Positions 7,488 to 15,762 of a DNA stretch of 21,080 bases are shown in pieces. The first letter of the stretch is position 1. Each line of letters starts with the position of its first letter. Source of the stretch: Deinococcus sp. (GTDB taxonomy: Bacteria; Deinococcota; Deinococci; Deinococcales; Deinococcaceae); NCBI RefSeq assembly GCF_018260405.1, contig NZ_JAGLBG010000045.1:1-21080 (forward strand), given 5' to 3'. The translations under genes were made by a program, and so were the position numbers. The notes under the pieces are model-generated. The model did not search any database and was not told the DNA's origin. It was given only the letters and a program-made list of their open reading frames with translations.

Positions 7488-8474
7488 ATGAAATTGCTAG
7501 TCGTAGGTGGCGCAGGGTATATCGGTTCTCACACCGTCCGGCAGTTGCGCGCGGCGGGGCACGAGGTCGTGGTGTTCGACAACCTTTCGAGCGGGCATGC
7601 CGGAGCGCTGCCCGCAGACGTGCCGCTGGTCAGGGCCGATCTGCTCGACGCGCCCAGCATCCGGGCGGCGCTGCAAGCCCACACCCCCGACGCCGTGATT
7701 CACTTCGCGGCGCTGATCGAGGTGGGCGAAAGTATGCGCGAACCGGGCCGGTATTACCGCAACAACGTGGTCGGCAGCCTGAACCTGCTGCAAATGATCG
7801 TGGAGACGCGCAAGATTCCGCTGGTCTTTTCCTCGACGGCGGCGGTTTACGGCACTACCGATAAGGGGCCTATTCCCGAGGATGCCCCCATGCAGCCTGA
7901 GAGCGTGTACGGCGAAACCAAACTGATGACCGAGCGCATGATTCACGCCTTCCATGCGGCGCATGGCCTGCCCTACACGGTGCTGCGTTACTTCAACGTG
8001 TGCGGCGCGGCTCCGGAAGGCGACATCGGCGAGGCGCACGCCAGCAAGTCTCACCTGATCGAACTCGCCGCGCTGACGGCCCTGGGCCAGCGCGAAAAAA
8101 TGATGATCTTCGGTGAGGATTACCCCACGCCCGACGGCACCTGTATCCGCGACTACGTGCATGTGCAGGACCTGGCCGACGCGCACGTGCTGGCGGTCGA
8201 GGCGCTGCACGCCGGGAAGACGGACGCGGCGACCTATAACGTCGGCCTGGGTCACGGCTTCAGCGTCAAGGAGGTGCTCGACGCCGTGGACAGCGTGGTC
8301 GGCACGCCGCTGACCCGCGAAATCGCCCCGCGCCGCGCCGGTGATCCGCCCCGACTGGTCGCCGATGCCACCCTCATCGGGCGTGAGCTGGGATTCCAGC
8401 CCAAATTTACCGACCTCAGGGGCATCGTTCAGACGGCCTGGAACTGGCATAAGGGCCACCCGCACGGCTTTTGA
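7488..8474 (+). CDS. galE: UDP-glucose 4-epimerase GalE
   Basis: Interconverts UDP-glucose and UDP-galactose (possibly also the N-acetyl forms) with bound NAD+, supplying galactose for polysaccharides or feeding galactose breakdown. The 328 residues are a normal length. The Rossmann motif GGAGYIGSH is at 7-15, the catalytic Ser region SSTAAVYG at 115-122 and the YxxxK pair at Tyr141/Lys145 (YGETK). YFNVCGA and the IRDYVHVQDLADAH segment are characteristic of true GalE rather than other extended SDR enzymes. Start ATG 7488 is supported by the TANNNT hexamer and by the protein beginning directly with the first Rossmann strand. It is convergent with the GNAT gene, 23 bp apart. Confidence 0.93.
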   Translation: MKLLVVGGAGYIGSHTVRQLRAAGHEVVVFDNLSSGHAGALPADVPLVRADLLDAPSIRAALQAHTPDAVIHFAALIEVGESMREPGRYYRNNVVGSLNLLQMIVETRKIPLVFSSTAAVYGTTDKGPIPEDAPMQPESVYGETKLMTERMIHAFHAAHGLPYTVLRYFNVCGAAPEGDIGEAHASKSHLIELAALTALGQREKMMIFGEDYPTPDGTCIRDYVHVQDLADAHVLAVEALHAGKTDAATYNVGLGHGFSVKEVLDAVDSVVGTPLTREIAPRRAGDPPRLVADATLIGRELGFQPKFTDLRGIVQTAWNWHKGHPHGF

Positions 8475-8497
8475 GCCTCGGCGCAGCCCCTCAGCCC

Positions 8498-9472
8498 TCA
8501 GTGCAGGCGATATTCCCAGGTCACCCACATCTGCTCGGTCACGTAGCCCAGGCGGGTATTCACGCGCAGCATCGGCAGGTTGAGGACGGTGCCGCCGGTA
8601 CTGGCCTCGGCATAACCCTGCGCTCTGGCCCAGCCGAGGGCGTGTGCCTTGAGCAGGGTGGCGAGGCCGCGTGAGCGCCAGGCCGGGTGCGTGGTGGTGA
8701 GGTCGTTGGCGACTTCGGCGGCCTCCTGCAAGGAATGTTGACCGGGCGAATTCAGTTGAGGCAAGGTCAGCCGCGTCAGGGCCACAGGCTGCTGCTTGTG
8801 CCAGACGACAAAAACCGCTTCCTCACGGGTCATCACCTCGCGCAGTGCCTCGCGGCCAAGTGAGGCTGAAGTCGTGACCGGGTTGCGCGGCACGTCCTTT
8901 TCGCCCTGCCGGTGCAGCTCATAAAGCGCGTCCCACTCGGCATCTGTCGCGTCGTTCTTCCAGCGGGCGACCTCGAAGCCCTGCACGTACAGTTTTTCTT
9001 CCAGGGGCCGCCAGCGTTCAAAGTCAAAGGTGGTCAGGTCCAGGTGCGCCCCCCACGACTGCCAGGCATTGCGAAAGCCTGCCGCCGTGTAGAACGCCAT
9101 TTTCTCGCTGAAATCCTCGCGGGTCACGCCCAGCAGCCGGGTAAAGCCGGGCGGCAGTTCGGCCAGCAGGTGCAGGTACAGCAGGCTAAAAGCCGCGCCG
9201 TCGCCCGCCAGATCGAGGCGCAGCGCGTCGGGCGCACCGTCACCGGACGGGGAAAGGTTCGCCGTGGCGATCAGGTCGCCGCCCCGCTCGGCCACCAGCC
9301 GTATTTTGTGCGGGTCGCCGCTCTCACGGAACTGCTCGGGGCGGTACTGCCAGTGACCCCGTACCCCCGCCGTGACCAGCCTGGCGACAGCTTCCGCGTC
9401 GGCATTCTGGAACGGGCGTACTGTCGGCGGCGTGTGGAGCGCGGTTTCGGAGTGGCTATTCATACCTGCCAT
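8498..9472 (-). CDS. Tandem GNAT-family N-acetyltransferase
   Basis: About 324 residues with two GNAT folds in a row. The first half (VRPFQNADAEAVARL ... GFTRLLGVTREDFSEKMAFYTAAGF) keeps a degenerate acetyltransferase core. The second half has a clear acetyl-CoA segment, THPAWRSRGLATLLKAHALGWARAQGY, matching the R/Q-x-x-G-x-G/A loop, followed by NLPMLRVNTRLGY, the usual C-terminal 'N..m...n..lGf' motif. Such tandem proteins acetylate small amines or antibiotics in actinobacteria and Deinococcus, but no substrate can be read here. I start at ATG 9472 because AGGA lies 6 nt upstream. ATG 9463 and TTG 9517 are alternatives in the same frame. Confidence 0.82.
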   Translation of the reverse strand: MAGMNSHSETALHTPPTVRPFQNADAEAVARLVTAGVRGHWQYRPEQFRESGDPHKIRLVAERGGDLIATANLSPSGDGAPDALRLDLAGDGAAFSLLYLHLLAELPPGFTRLLGVTREDFSEKMAFYTAAGFRNAWQSWGAHLDLTTFDFERWRPLEEKLYVQGFEVARWKNDATDAEWDALYELHRQGEKDVPRNPVTTSASLGREALREVMTREEAVFVVWHKQQPVALTRLTLPQLNSPGQHSLQEAAEVANDLTTTHPAWRSRGLATLLKAHALGWARAQGYAEASTGGTVLNLPMLRVNTRLGYVTEQMWVTWEYRLH

Positions 9473-9531
9473 CTTGAATCCTGCATCAGCGTAAATCGAA
9501 TCCGGTGAGTAGGCCAAATAGCCTAGCCTGG

Positions 9532-9541
9532 CTATGCATAG
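9532..9541. promoter_or_regulatory. 10-bp perfect palindrome upstream of the GNAT gene
   Basis: CTATGCATAG is a perfect palindrome about 60 bp upstream of the GNAT start. It is a possible operator, but a 10-mer palindrome alone is weak evidence. Confidence 0.25.
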
Positions 9542-9623
9542 GTGGAATCCAGGGAATTGGGGCCACCAAGCTTAACTTCCCGTTCATCTTCCCGGCGTAC
9601 TCAGCCCACTATTCACAGACCGC

Positions 9624-9652
9624 TTGACATTTTTACGCACGGGGCGTATTCT
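9624..9652 (+). promoter_or_regulatory. Consensus sigma-70-type promoter of an orphan transcript
   Basis: TTGACA (9624-9629), a 17-bp spacer and TATTCT (9647-9652). This is the only promoter in the window with a perfect -35 box and optimal spacing. Transcription should begin near 9659. No convincing gene follows until tkt at 10076, which has its own -10 hexamer, and two terminators lie between. Confidence 0.7.
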
Positions 9653-9734
9653 GTTATTACCGGAATGAGGAGGCCGCTGGTGCCCCCCGAACTTCAGACC
9701 GGAGAAACAGCTCCCCCCGAACTTTCAGGAACCG

Positions 9735-9759
9735 CGCCCCACACGGGGCGTTTTCCTTT
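9735..9759 (+). terminator. Intrinsic terminator 1 of the orphan transcript
   Basis: CGCCCC (9735-9740), loop ACAC, GGGGCG (9745-9750), then TTTTCCTTT. A short perfect GC stem with a T-rich tail about 75-90 nt from the predicted start. It could also act as an attenuator. Confidence 0.6.
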
Positions 9760-9864
9760 GGAAGCCGGGAGCACTGAAGTTCGTGCTGTTGCCGACGACA
9801 CTACTTCTCTCATGATTCAGACTCGAACCGACACCGACTTGGCTCGTCATCAATGGAAGGGGCG

Positions 9865-9897
9865 CTGGGCAGCATAGAGGCACCCAGTTTGTTTTTT
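9865..9897 (+). terminator. Intrinsic terminator 2 of the orphan transcript
   Basis: CTGGG (9865-9869) pairs with CCCAG (9883-9887) over a 13-nt loop, followed directly by TTTGTTTTTT. The stem is short but the T-tract is the strongest in the window. Confidence 0.55.
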
Positions 9898-10045
9898 CTA
9901 TGGGCCGTAACTCTGTGCAAATGCTCCAGAGATTCAAGCCGAGCGCGGGCGAGTAGGGAAAGCTACAGGTTCGGCGGTAAGGAGCTTCCAGCCACCTGCA
10001 CAAAGCGCCTGGCTGCTTCATAGTTCTGGCCTGGCACTGGCCAAT

Positions 10046-10068
10046 CCGGGTGGCTTGCCCGGTACACT
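10046..10068 (+). promoter_or_regulatory. tkt promoter region: hairpin plus leaderless -10
   Basis: TACACT (10063-10068) followed by 7 nt and ATG 10076 fits the leaderless arrangement. A CCGGG/CCCGG inverted repeat (10046-10050, 10058-10062) abuts the hexamer, which could be an operator. No -35 box is evident. Confidence 0.55.
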
Positions 10069-10075
10069 AGAGCAC

Positions 10076-12073
<1,998 letters not shown>

Positions 12074-12077
12074 GCGT

Positions 12078-12137
12078 TGGGGGGGTTTAAGCGACCGGCG
12101 GCAGGCCCAGTCAACCCAAAGCTTCTTTTTGCCTGCT
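12078..12137 (+). terminator. Weak possible terminator of tkt
   Basis: TTGGG just behind the stop codon can pair with CCCAA near 12115, followed closely by CTTCTTTTTG. The stem is short and the loop long, so this is tentative. Confidence 0.25.
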
Positions 12138-12235
12138 TACTCTGCTTCGCAGCTTTGCAAGTCTGTCCGGGGTAGAGGTGCAGCAGGATGCCCTCTGCGC
12201 CCGGCAGGGACTGATCTGGACGGCCGTCTGTGTTT

Positions 12236-12285
12236 GGTTGACAACCCGAGTTATCAATTTGGGTTGCTAACTCGGCTTGTCAACC
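12236..12285. repeat. 18-bp inverted repeat with 14-nt loop in a convergent gap
   Basis: GGTTGACAACCCGAGTTA (12236-12253) and TAACTCGGCTTGTCAACC (12268-12285) pair at 17 of 18 positions, with one central C-C mismatch. An alternative hairpin, CAACCC (12242-12247) with GGGTTG (12261-12266), excludes the long one. No T-run follows on either strand. It sits between the convergent tkt and ABC ATPase genes, 19 bp from the latter's stop. It may be a transcript-end structure, a protein site or a small repeat element. Confidence 0.75.
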
Positions 12286-12303
12286 ACTCCACCGCAGTCC
12301 GTA

Positions 12304-13092
12304 TCAGCCGACAGGCACGACGATCAGCTGTTCCTGGTCTTCGAGTAGTCTGACCTCAATGCCGTAAGCGGCCTGAAGGTTCGGAGGGGTCAGAACTTCG
12401 CGGGGCGTGCCCTGGGCCAGCACCTGCCCCCGGCACAGCAGCGCCACGAAGTCGGCCCGCGCTGCCAGATTCAGGTCGTGCAGCACGGCCACCACGCCCA
12501 GACCAGCGGCGACCTCGCCCCGCACGTACCGGATGACTTCCAGCGCGTAGGCGAGGTCGAGGTGATTGGTCGGCTCATCCAGTAGCAGGAATTGTGGGCG
12601 GGCCGCCAGCGCGCGGGCCAGCGCTACCCGCTGCCGTTCGCCGCCCGAGAGTTCGGCCACGCGCCGCGCCGCGAATTTCAGGGTGTCGGTGCGTTCTAGG
12701 GCGCGGTGTACGGCGGCTTCGTCCTGTTCGGTCCAGGGGCGCGCCGGAATCAGGCCCCATTTCCAGTGCCCTGCGCCGCGTCCCAGGGCCACCACGTCGC
12801 GCACGCGGGTTTCGGTGGGCAAGGCCTCATGCTGCGCCAGATAAGCCAGGGCGCGGGAGCGTTCGGGACGGCTCCAGTCGGTGAGCGGGCGGTTCCCAAA
12901 GCGCACCTCACCCGAATGCGGCGTACTCAGGCCGGTCAGGGCGCGGAGCAGCGTACTTTTGCCCGCACCGTTTGGCCCGATCACTGCCGAAAACTGTCCA
13001 CTCTCGAAACGCACGCTGACACCCTGCACCGCTGGAAAAGCTCCGGCCCGGACATGCAGGCCCTGCGCCGTGAGGGAGACGGATTCAGTCAT
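12304..13092 (-). CDS. ABC transporter ATPase, iron-siderophore/cobalamin type (FecE/FhuC/BtuD-like)
   Basis: A 262-residue ATPase powering uptake of iron chelates, heme or cobalamin through the FecCD permease encoded just upstream. Walker A is GPNGAGKS (39-46), the Q-loop lies in AYLAQHEAL (about Gln87), the signature is LSGGERQRVALARAL (148-162), Walker B is LLLDEPTNHLDL (169-180) and the switch His is in AVLHDLNLAAR. The pattern TNHLDL and HDLNLAARxxD is typical of the FecE/FhuC/HmuV family. Its ATG overlaps the permease TGA by 8 nt (ATGACTGA), so the two are translationally coupled. No binding protein or Fur-like site is visible here. Confidence 0.92.
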   Translation of the reverse strand: MTESVSLTAQGLHVRAGAFPAVQGVSVRFESGQFSAVIGPNGAGKSTLLRALTGLSTPHSGEVRFGNRPLTDWSRPERSRALAYLAQHEALPTETRVRDVVALGRGAGHWKWGLIPARPWTEQDEAAVHRALERTDTLKFAARRVAELSGGERQRVALARALAARPQFLLLDEPTNHLDLAYALEVIRYVRGEVAAGLGVVAVLHDLNLAARADFVALLCRGQVLAQGTPREVLTPPNLQAAYGIEVRLLEDQEQLIVVPVG

Positions 13093-14077
13093 CCGAACGC
13101 CGTCTCAGCAGATACAGAAAAAACGGCCCGCCCAGCAGCGTGGTCACGATTCCGACCTGAGAAAGCAGTGTGGTTCGCGCCAGCAGGTCGGCCAGAACCA
13201 GCAGCGAACCGCCCAGCAGGGCTGAAAAGGGCAGCAGGATTCGGTGGCCCGCCCCAAAGGCCAGCCGCACGGTATGAGGCACGATCAGTCCCACGAAGCC
13301 GATGATACCCACATAGGCGACCGCGCCCGCCGTCGCCAGACTGACCGCGATAACCACGATCAACCGCAGGGTTTCCACCGGCACGCCCAGACTCTGGGCA
13401 GTTAGGTCGCCAAGTTGCAGGGTATCCAGGGCGCGGCCCAGCAGCAACAGAACGCCGCCGCCCAGCAGCGCGTAGGGCAGCACTGCTGCGACCTCGGCCC
13501 AGCCGCTAAAGCTGAGGTTGCCCAGTGTGTACGACAGCACCTCGCGGGCACGGTCCTCGCCGCGCAGCAGCAGGGCGGTGCTGGCCGCGCTGCACACGCT
13601 GCCGACCACCACCCCGGCCAGAATCAGGCGGCTGGGTGGAAAACGCTGTCCCTCGCGTGCCAGCCCCAGCGTCAGTAGTGTGGCGGCCAGTCCCGAGACC
13701 AGTGCGGCTAGCGGAATCAGGTGGTGCGGCCAATTCGCCACGATTGCGGTGGTCGCGCCCAGCGCCGCGCCACTGGCGACGCCCAGCAGGTAGGGGTCGG
13801 CCAGCGGGTTACGGAACACACCCTGAAAAGCCCCGCCACACAGCGACAGTGACCCGCCGACCAGCACTGCCATGACCACGCGCGGCAGCCGCAATTGCCA
13901 CACGATCACGTCGTTGCCTAACAGTGGCCGCCCGCTTAACCCGTGCCACAGTGCCGCCAGAACCTCACGCGCCGGGATGGTCACGCTGCCCAGCGCACTG
14001 CCCACGACCACCGCACCCAGCAAAAGGGCCAGCAAAAGGGCCGTGGCGGGCCAGCGTGAAGCGCCCGCTTCAGACAG
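13085..14077 (-). CDS. FecCD-family ABC permease (iron-siderophore/cobalamin type)
   Basis: About 330 residues with some nine to ten membrane segments. WQLRLPRVVMAVLVGGSLSLCGGAFQGVFRNPLADPYLLGVASGA is cut here into its key parts: LRLPR, GaFQgvfRNPLAdP and LGVASGA are hallmarks of the BtuC/FecCD family. GFVGLIVPH later in the protein is the equally typical coupling helix region. The start is unusual. No ATG, GTG or TTG lies near the expected N-terminus, only a TTG at 14170 (101 bp inside the upstream gene) and one inside the first membrane helix (14035). A CTG at 14077 overlaps the upstream stop as CTGTCTGA, the same 8-nt geometry as the next gene pair, so I choose it. Confidence 0.85.
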   Translation of the reverse strand: MSEAGASRWPATALLLALLLGAVVVGSALGSVTIPAREVLAALWHGLSGRPLLGNDVIVWQLRLPRVVMAVLVGGSLSLCGGAFQGVFRNPLADPYLLGVASGAALGATTAIVANWPHHLIPLAALVSGLAATLLTLGLAREGQRFPPSRLILAGVVVGSVCSAASTALLLRGEDRAREVLSYTLGNLSFSGWAEVAAVLPYALLGGGVLLLLGRALDTLQLGDLTAQSLGVPVETLRLIVVIAVSLATAGAVAYVGIIGFVGLIVPHTVRLAFGAGHRILLPFSALLGGSLLVLADLLARTTLLSQVGIVTTLLGGPFFLYLLRRRSDD

Positions 14078-14726
14078 GGCTACCCACCGGCTGGGCCAGT
14101 TCGCGCAGCACCTGTTCGAGGGCAGCTGTGGTGCCCTTAATTCCCCCGCTGACCGGCAACGGTTCGCCAAAGCGCACGATCCAGCGCTTGCCGTCGCGGC
14201 TGAGGCCAGCAGGCAAAATAGGAGCGCGGCTCTTGGCGGCGATCAGGGCCACGCCGCCGCGCATCTCCTCGCCGCCCCGGTGCCCCTGCGGAAAAATGCC
14301 GACGGTGCCGTTATCGCGCAGGATACGCACAGCCGTTCGCACCGCTCCTACATCGTTGCCGCTGCGGTCTACCGCGAAGCTTCCTCCGGCGCGGATAATC
14401 TGGCCGACCACCGGCACGAACAGTTCCTTTTTCGCCATGAATTGCAAGAACCGCCCCGGCGGCAGGGCGCGGGCCACCAGAAAGGGGTCCAGGTTGGTCA
14501 TGTGGTTGGCCGCTACCACCAGCGGCGTGCCGGGCGGCGGCACATGCTCACGCCCATGAACTTCGAGGTGCATTCCGCTGAACAGTACAGGCAGGTACAG
14601 CGCGTCGACCACTGCGCGGTAAACCAGGGGGATGACCTGGGGAATCACAGGCTCGGGCTGGAGCGCGGTGGTGGGGGCACCCTTACCCGCAGCACTGCCC
14701 GCGGAACTGGAGGCGGCGTCACTCAT
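14070..14726 (-). CDS. PlsC-like 1-acyl-glycerol-3-phosphate acyltransferase
   Basis: A 218-residue lysophospholipid acyltransferase-fold protein, probably acylating lysophosphatidate or a related lipid at the membrane. The catalytic HX4D motif is NHMTNLD (His75, Asp80). The glycerol-phosphate binding motif, usually FPEGTR, is FPQGHR here (145-150), a variation that leaves the specificity open. ILPAGLSRDG further on matches the family's late 'iiPvai' strand. The first 28 residues are a Ser/Ala-rich, low-complexity extension. ATG 14726 follows TATCCT with a 7-nt spacer. It heads an operon with the ABC permease and ATPase genes, linked by short overlaps; the functional reason for pairing a lipid enzyme with iron or cobalamin uptake is not evident. 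Confidence 0.85.
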   Translation of the reverse strand: MSDAASSSAGSAAGKGAPTTALQPEPVIPQVIPLVYRAVVDALYLPVLFSGMHLEVHGREHVPPPGTPLVVAANHMTNLDPFLVARALPPGRFLQFMAKKELFVPVVGQIIRAGGSFAVDRSGNDVGAVRTAVRILRDNGTVGIFPQGHRGGEEMRGGVALIAAKSRAPILPAGLSRDGKRWIVRFGEPLPVSGGIKGTTAALEQVLRELAQPVGSPV

Positions 14727-14733
14727 TCTTTAG

Positions 14734-14739
14734 AGGATA
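14734..14739 (-). promoter_or_regulatory. Leaderless-type -10 hexamer of the acyltransferase operon
   Basis: On the minus strand TATCCT is followed by 7 nt and ATG 14726. It probably drives the three-gene operon down to 12304. Confidence 0.6.
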
Positions 14740-14788
14740 CCCCGCCCGCCCGGTCAATCGCTGGTCTGGTTGGTACCTGCGGGGTTAT

Positions 14789-15049
14789 TCAGGCTCCCGT
14801 TTCGTCTTCTGCCTCTGCCAGCCCGTCCCCTGCCAGCCCTGTCCCCGTCAGCCCTTCCCCGGCGAACCCTGCCCCGGCCAGCACCGCCCGCACCGCCTCT
14901 ATGCGGCTCTGGCACTGGGCGTAGGCTGCGCGGGCCTCTTCGAGCAGGGGCAGCACGCGGTCGAGGTCGGCGTCGCCGTTTTCGAGTTCGGCGGCGATGC
15001 GCGACAGGGCGGCGTAAGCCTCGCGGTAGGACGCAGTTTCGGTGCTCAC
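14789..15049 (-). CDS. xseB: Exodeoxyribonuclease VII small subunit XseB
   Basis: XseB is the small helical subunit that coats XseA to form exonuclease VII, which degrades single-stranded DNA in repair. The 86 residues contain the family pattern: SYREAYAALSRIAAELENGDADLDRVLPLLEEARAAY is seen as 'y.eA...L..I...LE.g...Ld..l.l.eea...y', followed by CQSRIEAV. The tail (58-79) is an extra Ala/Gly-rich degenerate repeat (AGEGL, TGTGL, AGDGL) not needed by the family, coded by a C-rich near-repetitive stretch. The GTG start at 15049 is chosen because TAGGAT lies exactly 7 nt upstream on the minus strand. The large-subunit gene xseA is not in the window. Confidence 0.82.
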   Translation of the reverse strand: MSTETASYREAYAALSRIAAELENGDADLDRVLPLLEEARAAYAQCQSRIEAVRAVLAGAGFAGEGLTGTGLAGDGLAEAEDETGA

Positions 15050-15055
15050 ACTGCC

Positions 15056-15062
15056 TATCCTA
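15056..15062. promoter_or_regulatory. Overlapping divergent -10 hexamers (xseB / flavin reductase)
   Basis: The 7-bp TATCCTA reads TATCCT on the plus strand, 7 nt before ATG 15069, and TAGGAT on the minus strand, 7 nt before GTG 15049. Both fit the leaderless TANNNT pattern, so one core appears to serve two divergent genes whose start codons are only 19 bp apart. Confidence 0.6.
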
Positions 15063-15068
15063 AAGCAC

Positions 15069-15761
15069 ATGACCGACCCTGATCCCCGGTTCACCCACTT
15101 CGACCTGACCGCGCTGCCCCACGCCGCGCGTTACAAGCTGGTCACGGCGACGGTGGTGCCGCGCCCGGTCGCCTGGGTCAGCACCCGGAACGCGGCGGGC
15201 ACGGTCAATCTGGCCCCCTACTCCTTTTTCGGACTGATGGGCAGTGACCCGCCCGTGGTCGCCTTTGCGCCCGGCAACCGCCCCGACGGAACCCCCAAGG
15301 ACACCGCGCTAAATATTCCGGCTGGGGCAGACTTTACGGTCAATCTGGTCAGCCGCGAACTGGCCGGGGTCATGAACGCGACGGCCACCGACTTTCCGGC
15401 GTCACTGGGCGAACCGGCCACGCTGGGCATTGAAATGGAAAACGGCGTGCAGGTCGCCACACCCAGGGTTAGGGCCAGCCCCGCCGCGCTGGAATGCCGC
15501 GAGGTGCAGACCGTGCTGATCGGCAACACGCGCATTATTCTGGGCGAGGTCATAGGACTCACCGTTCGCAGCGACACCATTGCCGACCCCGAGCGCCATC
15601 ACATCCATACGGCGGCCCTCGACCTGATCGGGCGCACAGGCGGGCGCGGCGGCTACACCACGATCCGCGACGGCTTTGAAATGGCCCGGATTTCCTTCGC
15701 GCAGTGGGAACAGCAGTGGAAACTGGAGCACGCGGCCCAGACCGAGCAGAAAACGGACTGA
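15069..15761 (+). CDS. Flavin reductase / flavoredoxin-like FMN-binding protein
   Basis: About 230 residues of the flavin-reductase-like split-barrel family (DIM6/NTAB group), which bind FMN and either reduce it with NAD(P)H for partner oxygenases or carry electrons. The segment KLVTATVVPRPVAWVSTRN near the start, followed by NLAPYSFFGLMGSDPPVVAFAPG, is the family's FMN-binding signature. DFTVNLVSRELAGVMNATATDFP and RIILGEVIGLTV later in the chain are also typical. Start ATG 15069 is set by the -10 hexamer; an in-frame upstream codon at 15042 would place the promoter inside the gene. The partner enzyme is not in the window. Its stop lies one base from the stop of the convergent alkA gene. Confidence 0.88.
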   Translation: MTDPDPRFTHFDLTALPHAARYKLVTATVVPRPVAWVSTRNAAGTVNLAPYSFFGLMGSDPPVVAFAPGNRPDGTPKDTALNIPAGADFTVNLVSRELAGVMNATATDFPASLGEPATLGIEMENGVQVATPRVRASPAALECREVQTVLIGNTRIILGEVIGLTVRSDTIADPERHHIHTAALDLIGRTGGRGGYTTIRDGFEMARISFAQWEQQWKLEHAAQTEQKTD

Positions 15762-15762
15762 T

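Larger units (their letters stand above)
9659..9897 (+). ncRNA. Candidate small RNA (about 100 or 240 nt) upstream of tkt
   Basis: Bounded by the strong promoter and by terminators at 9735-9759 and 9865-9897, predicting transcripts of about 100 and 240 nt. Within the first 100 nt the 9-mer CCCCCGAAC followed by TT(T)CAG occurs twice, once before and once after a small GGAG-AAACAG-CTCC hairpin. I do not recognise any known family: it lacks the hallmarks of tmRNA, RNase P RNA, 6S RNA, SRP RNA and common riboswitches. A 70-codon frame (ATG 9665 to TAG 9877, with the repeated peptide PPEL) spans it, but its third positions are not GC-biased like real genes here and no ribosome-binding site is obvious. 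A small peptide gene therefore remains possible but less likely. Confidence 0.4.

Noticed and set aside
7497..8528. 343-codon minus-strand frame
   Set aside because: Shadow of galE, with the same GC-rich antisense bias and no motif.
9659..9897. Known structural RNA (tmRNA, 6S, SRP, RNase P) upstream of tkt
   Set aside because: None of their conserved core sequences or end-pairing is present, so I left it as an unclassified candidate.
13872..14924. 350-codon open frame on the plus strand
   Set aside because: It is antisense to the permease, acyltransferase and xseB genes, which have clear family motifs; long antisense frames are expected in GC-rich DNA.
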